Positions 61,339 to 64,000 of a DNA stretch of 64,000 nt are shown piece by piece (position 1 is the first letter of the stretch; every line of letters starts with the position of its first letter). The stretch is from Pratylenchus scribneri (taxonomy: Eukaryota > Nematoda > Chromadorea > Rhabditida > Pratylenchidae): NCBI GenBank assembly GCA_030063045.1, contig JAQSEB010000046.1, positions 1,302,001-1,366,000 on the forward strand, read 5' to 3'. The position numbers and the translations under genes are program-made. Below the pieces are notes generated by a model, which saw only the letters and a program-made list of their open reading frames with translations, was not told the origin of the DNA and made no database searches.

Positions 61339-63911
61339 ATGACTAAAATCAATAAATACGAATTAATTGTTGAAAATGGAAATGTTCCAAAGAAGTCAAA
61401 TTATTATTATTTTTTCCTTTGCCTATTCTTCTCCTTAATAATTCCAATTATTTTCTTATACAATTTTGCTATTTCGAATAAATTAACGCCATTCCATCAA
61501 AAATGTGAACAAAGCACTGATGATTCAAACATTAATGTAAACATTATTTTTATATTAATTTTAAAATAAAATTTAATAAGCTTTATAAAATTGTAAACTG
61601 CAAAAAAATATTTCCCAAAAAACGTGTAATAATCCTAGCCCTGATTGCCCTATTGTTTATTTATAATAAAAAAAGCCATTTAAAAAATTTTAATCAATTT
61701 ATTTTAGCTTAAAACTAAAATCTTTATTTTGATCCCTAAATCTTTATTTTCAAGGCTAGTGTACTTTATTTTGAAAAAAAAATCTGGCAACCCTGGCCTA
61801 ATGGAATTTTATCATCATTTAAAAAAATAATAATTTTTTTATTTTGTTTGAGAGCAACTCGATGAACTTTATAAAAATTGCAACAGAATTTCTCATTAAT
61901 TTTATTTTATTTTTTTAAAAATATTTTTTCGTTTTCCTCTTTGATTTCTTTAATGCTTGTACATCTCCTATAATTTTTTTAGAAAAAATTCATACAAAAT
62001 AACTTAGAAAAAAAATTAAATTTCTTTTTGAAAAGCTAATTTTTTATATATGTTGCCTTATTTTATCATCTTCCAGGTTCCAGCAGAAGGCAAAATTAAT
62101 ATCATAGAAGCGGATGCGGAAATTGGTTATTGTGGTGATGAATTGGTAAATTCACTTTTGTTTAAATAATTTTCCATTTCTTTTCTCATTCAGATGCGTT
62201 ATAGCCTGCGAATTCGTCGCTATTCAAATTTGTCCACAAATTTTGTAATGGGCCATCGCTTCAATTGTTCATTCCTTTGGCTGCTTCATAAATTTAAACT
62301 CTCCGATAAATTTGCCATTGAGAAAAGTGTTCCGGTATTTATTTATTTTTTCCGTTAAAATTTTTAATTTACAAAAATAGAATTATATTTTAAGATGGAA
62401 ACTAATTTTTTTACCCAAAAGTAATTTTTAAAATCTAAATAAATCAGAAACCGGTTATAGACCCAAGACATCTTAAATCAGTTTGTTGATCTCATCGAGA
62501 TGCGTCGATTGGTATATAATTTGTCAAGGTTTAATTAAAATTAAGGAGTATTAAACCGTTAAAACCCTCTCATGGTTTTTGGTTCAAAAGTAATTTAAAT
62601 TTCACCTAATCATGACATTTTATATACCAATCAATGCATCACGATTAAATCTACAAAATGGTATAAGTTTTGTAGGGTCCAAAAGTGTTTTCTGCTGATT
62701 TATTAGAAATCAAAAAACTACTTTTGGGTAAAAAAATACTTTTTTTTTTGGAAAAAAAATTTTTTGCTAAAAAATAATTACTCTTTTAGACTTACAGAAT
62801 TGCCAAAAATAAGAAAAATATAATGTATTTTTGATCAAAATTATGGATGAATACAAAAATTCCCCATAATTGTATCAAATTAAATTAATTTTAAGCACTT
62901 ATAAAAAATAATTTAAATATCCTTTGTTATTCAGTCGTATTTTCTTCATAAAAATTATATTTAATAACGCCTAAATATAATTAGAAAACTTGATTTGTCC
63001 TTATTTTTCGAGCCATAAAATTTTTTAATTTTTCTTAAACATTCGTGCAGTTGAAGAGACCGGGAGAGGATGGCTTCTTTTTTGTCACTGCTGCAAATCA
63101 CAAATATTACGCCTACTTGAAGACACTTTTATTCAATTTGAAGAAAACATTTAAATGCCAACAAAAAATAATCGTCTATGATATGGATGGATTCAGTCTG
63201 AACGAAACATTGGTAATTTAAAATGCCTCTTAGATATTTTTGGCAATAAATAAGCAATCTGGTCTCGATGGTAAACCTGGTTAAAAAATGGTTATAAAAT
63301 TAATATATTTTTTTGAGTTTTATTGAAAAATTACATATGGCTAATTTTGTCTGAAAGAGGGTATTAATTATTTGATCCATTTTGTAATTAATTTACCCAA
63401 ATTAAAATGCCATATAAATTCATTCATCAGTATACCACACATTCTATTCTAGATCATTTTTCAGCTCTCTGATTGTCTATTAATAATCGATAATCATCGG
63501 TTAAAAAATTTTTTACCCATCACAGAAAGAGCCTCTGAATGCTGTTTGCGGCATTGAATTTCGCATGTTTAATTGGTCCTATTTGTTGCCGGATGTTAGT
63601 GAAAGAATGAACATTTTTGCGTGGAAATTTATCATTTTTGCGGTTAATTTAACTTTTGGAAAATTTATTATTATTATTTTCTAGCATTCTTTTGCGGAAT
63701 TTGACACATGGATATGGCTGGATACTTCCATTATATTTCATGACCCAATGCTTTTTGACACAATTTTTACGGCGATTGAAAATGGAAATATTTCGGAGTT
63801 GATTATTCCTGGAGGTGAATAATAATAATACCCAAAATATTTGGATTAATTAATAAATTATTTAAAATATTTTAGATAATTATCACGGAATGCGATATGC
63901 AACCAATCCTA
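61339..63911 (+). CDS. DUF1647-like protein, plus-strand paralogue, 3' end beyond the window
   Basis: Exons 61339-61536, 62077-62145, 62194-62334, 63051-63212, 63526-63642, 63685-63814 and 63876-63911 join in phase, and later exons lie past 64000. The first ATG after the upstream stops was taken as the start. The anchor (~24-46) follows a Lys/Asn-rich N-terminus. Motifs match the minus copy: AEIGYCGDEL, MGHRFNCSFLWLLHKF, FFFVTAANHKYYAYLKTLL, QKIIVYDMDG, FNWSYLLPDV, DTWIWLDTSI and NYHGMRYATNP. Exon lengths from the third on (141, 162, 117, 130, 36) equal those of the minus copy. The intron 62335-63050 carries a MITE-like element that the minus copy lacks at this place. Function unknown, possibly a glycosyltransferase. 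Confidence 0.82.
62404..62738. mobile_element. MITE-like element in an intron of the plus DUF1647-like gene
   Basis: The ends are TTTTTTTACCCAAAAGTA and its reverse complement, followed by AAATAAATCAG in both arms and by GATCTCATCGAGATGCGTCG on the left, with a decayed version on the right. It belongs to the same core family as 60820-61122. Confidence 0.75.
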
Positions 63912-64000
63912 GTAAGTAAATTGTGTTATTATTATTATTATTATTTGCTAATTCGTGTAATGAACAAGTATGAAAAAAATCTAAACATATTAGGTCTATT

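Overview
The window is eukaryotic and looks like a nematode. It is very AT-rich, every recognisable gene is split by short introns with TTTCAG/TTTTAG-type acceptors, one gene is a classic nematode cuticle collagen, and there are nematode-type glycosyltransferases and a DUF1647-like gene pair. The base composition, the dense short foldback elements and a secreted SPRY-type gene suggest a plant-parasitic tylenchid such as a root-knot nematode (Meloidogyne-like). That last step is inference.

Region 1 (1-29642) is a tandem array of an ~11.4-kb unit. The right edge of the array is sharp, at 27402/27403, so the units are: partial 1-4559, full 4560-16045 (11486 bp), full 16046-27402 (11357 bp). Each unit carries one large multi-exon gene. 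It starts with an apparent signal peptide, continues as a very long Lys/Glu-rich coiled-coil protein, then a LOTUS/OST-HTH-like segment. Only the last copy runs past the array edge into unique DNA, where four more exons complete a SPRY domain (stop at 29642). In the upstream copies the array junction cuts the same exon and replaces the SPRY part with 53 residues read from non-coding DNA. The two full units differ in length by 129 bp, which a 22-bp VNTR (10 versus 4 copies) and two poly-C tracts explain exactly.

Region 2 (29643-36683) is a spacer with two GC-rich hairpins flanking a ~30-bp minisatellite, followed by a complete seven-exon cuticle collagen gene with an unusually long Ala/Gln/Pro-rich tail.

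Region 3 (37079-63911) is a glycosyltransferase island: a beta-1,4-galactosyltransferase-type GT7 gene (-), two GT10 alpha-1,3-fucosyltransferases head to head (170 bp apart), two GT11 alpha-1,2-fucosyltransferase-like genes tail to tail, and two DUF1647-like genes head to head (the second runs off the window). All look like type II Golgi membrane proteins with a short N-terminal anchor. I could join exons with consistent phase for every one. Together they suggest a locus for building fucosylated or galactosylated glycans, perhaps of the nematode surface coat (inference).

Across the window the introns and spacers are full of foldback/MITE-like elements, many sharing a core close to CATCGAGACGCGTCGAAT, plus one GC-rich hAT-like element with an 8-bp target-site duplication (58061-59226) and three large minisatellites whose repeat structure leaves reading frames open without being genes. 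I saw no tRNA, rRNA or CRISPR array.
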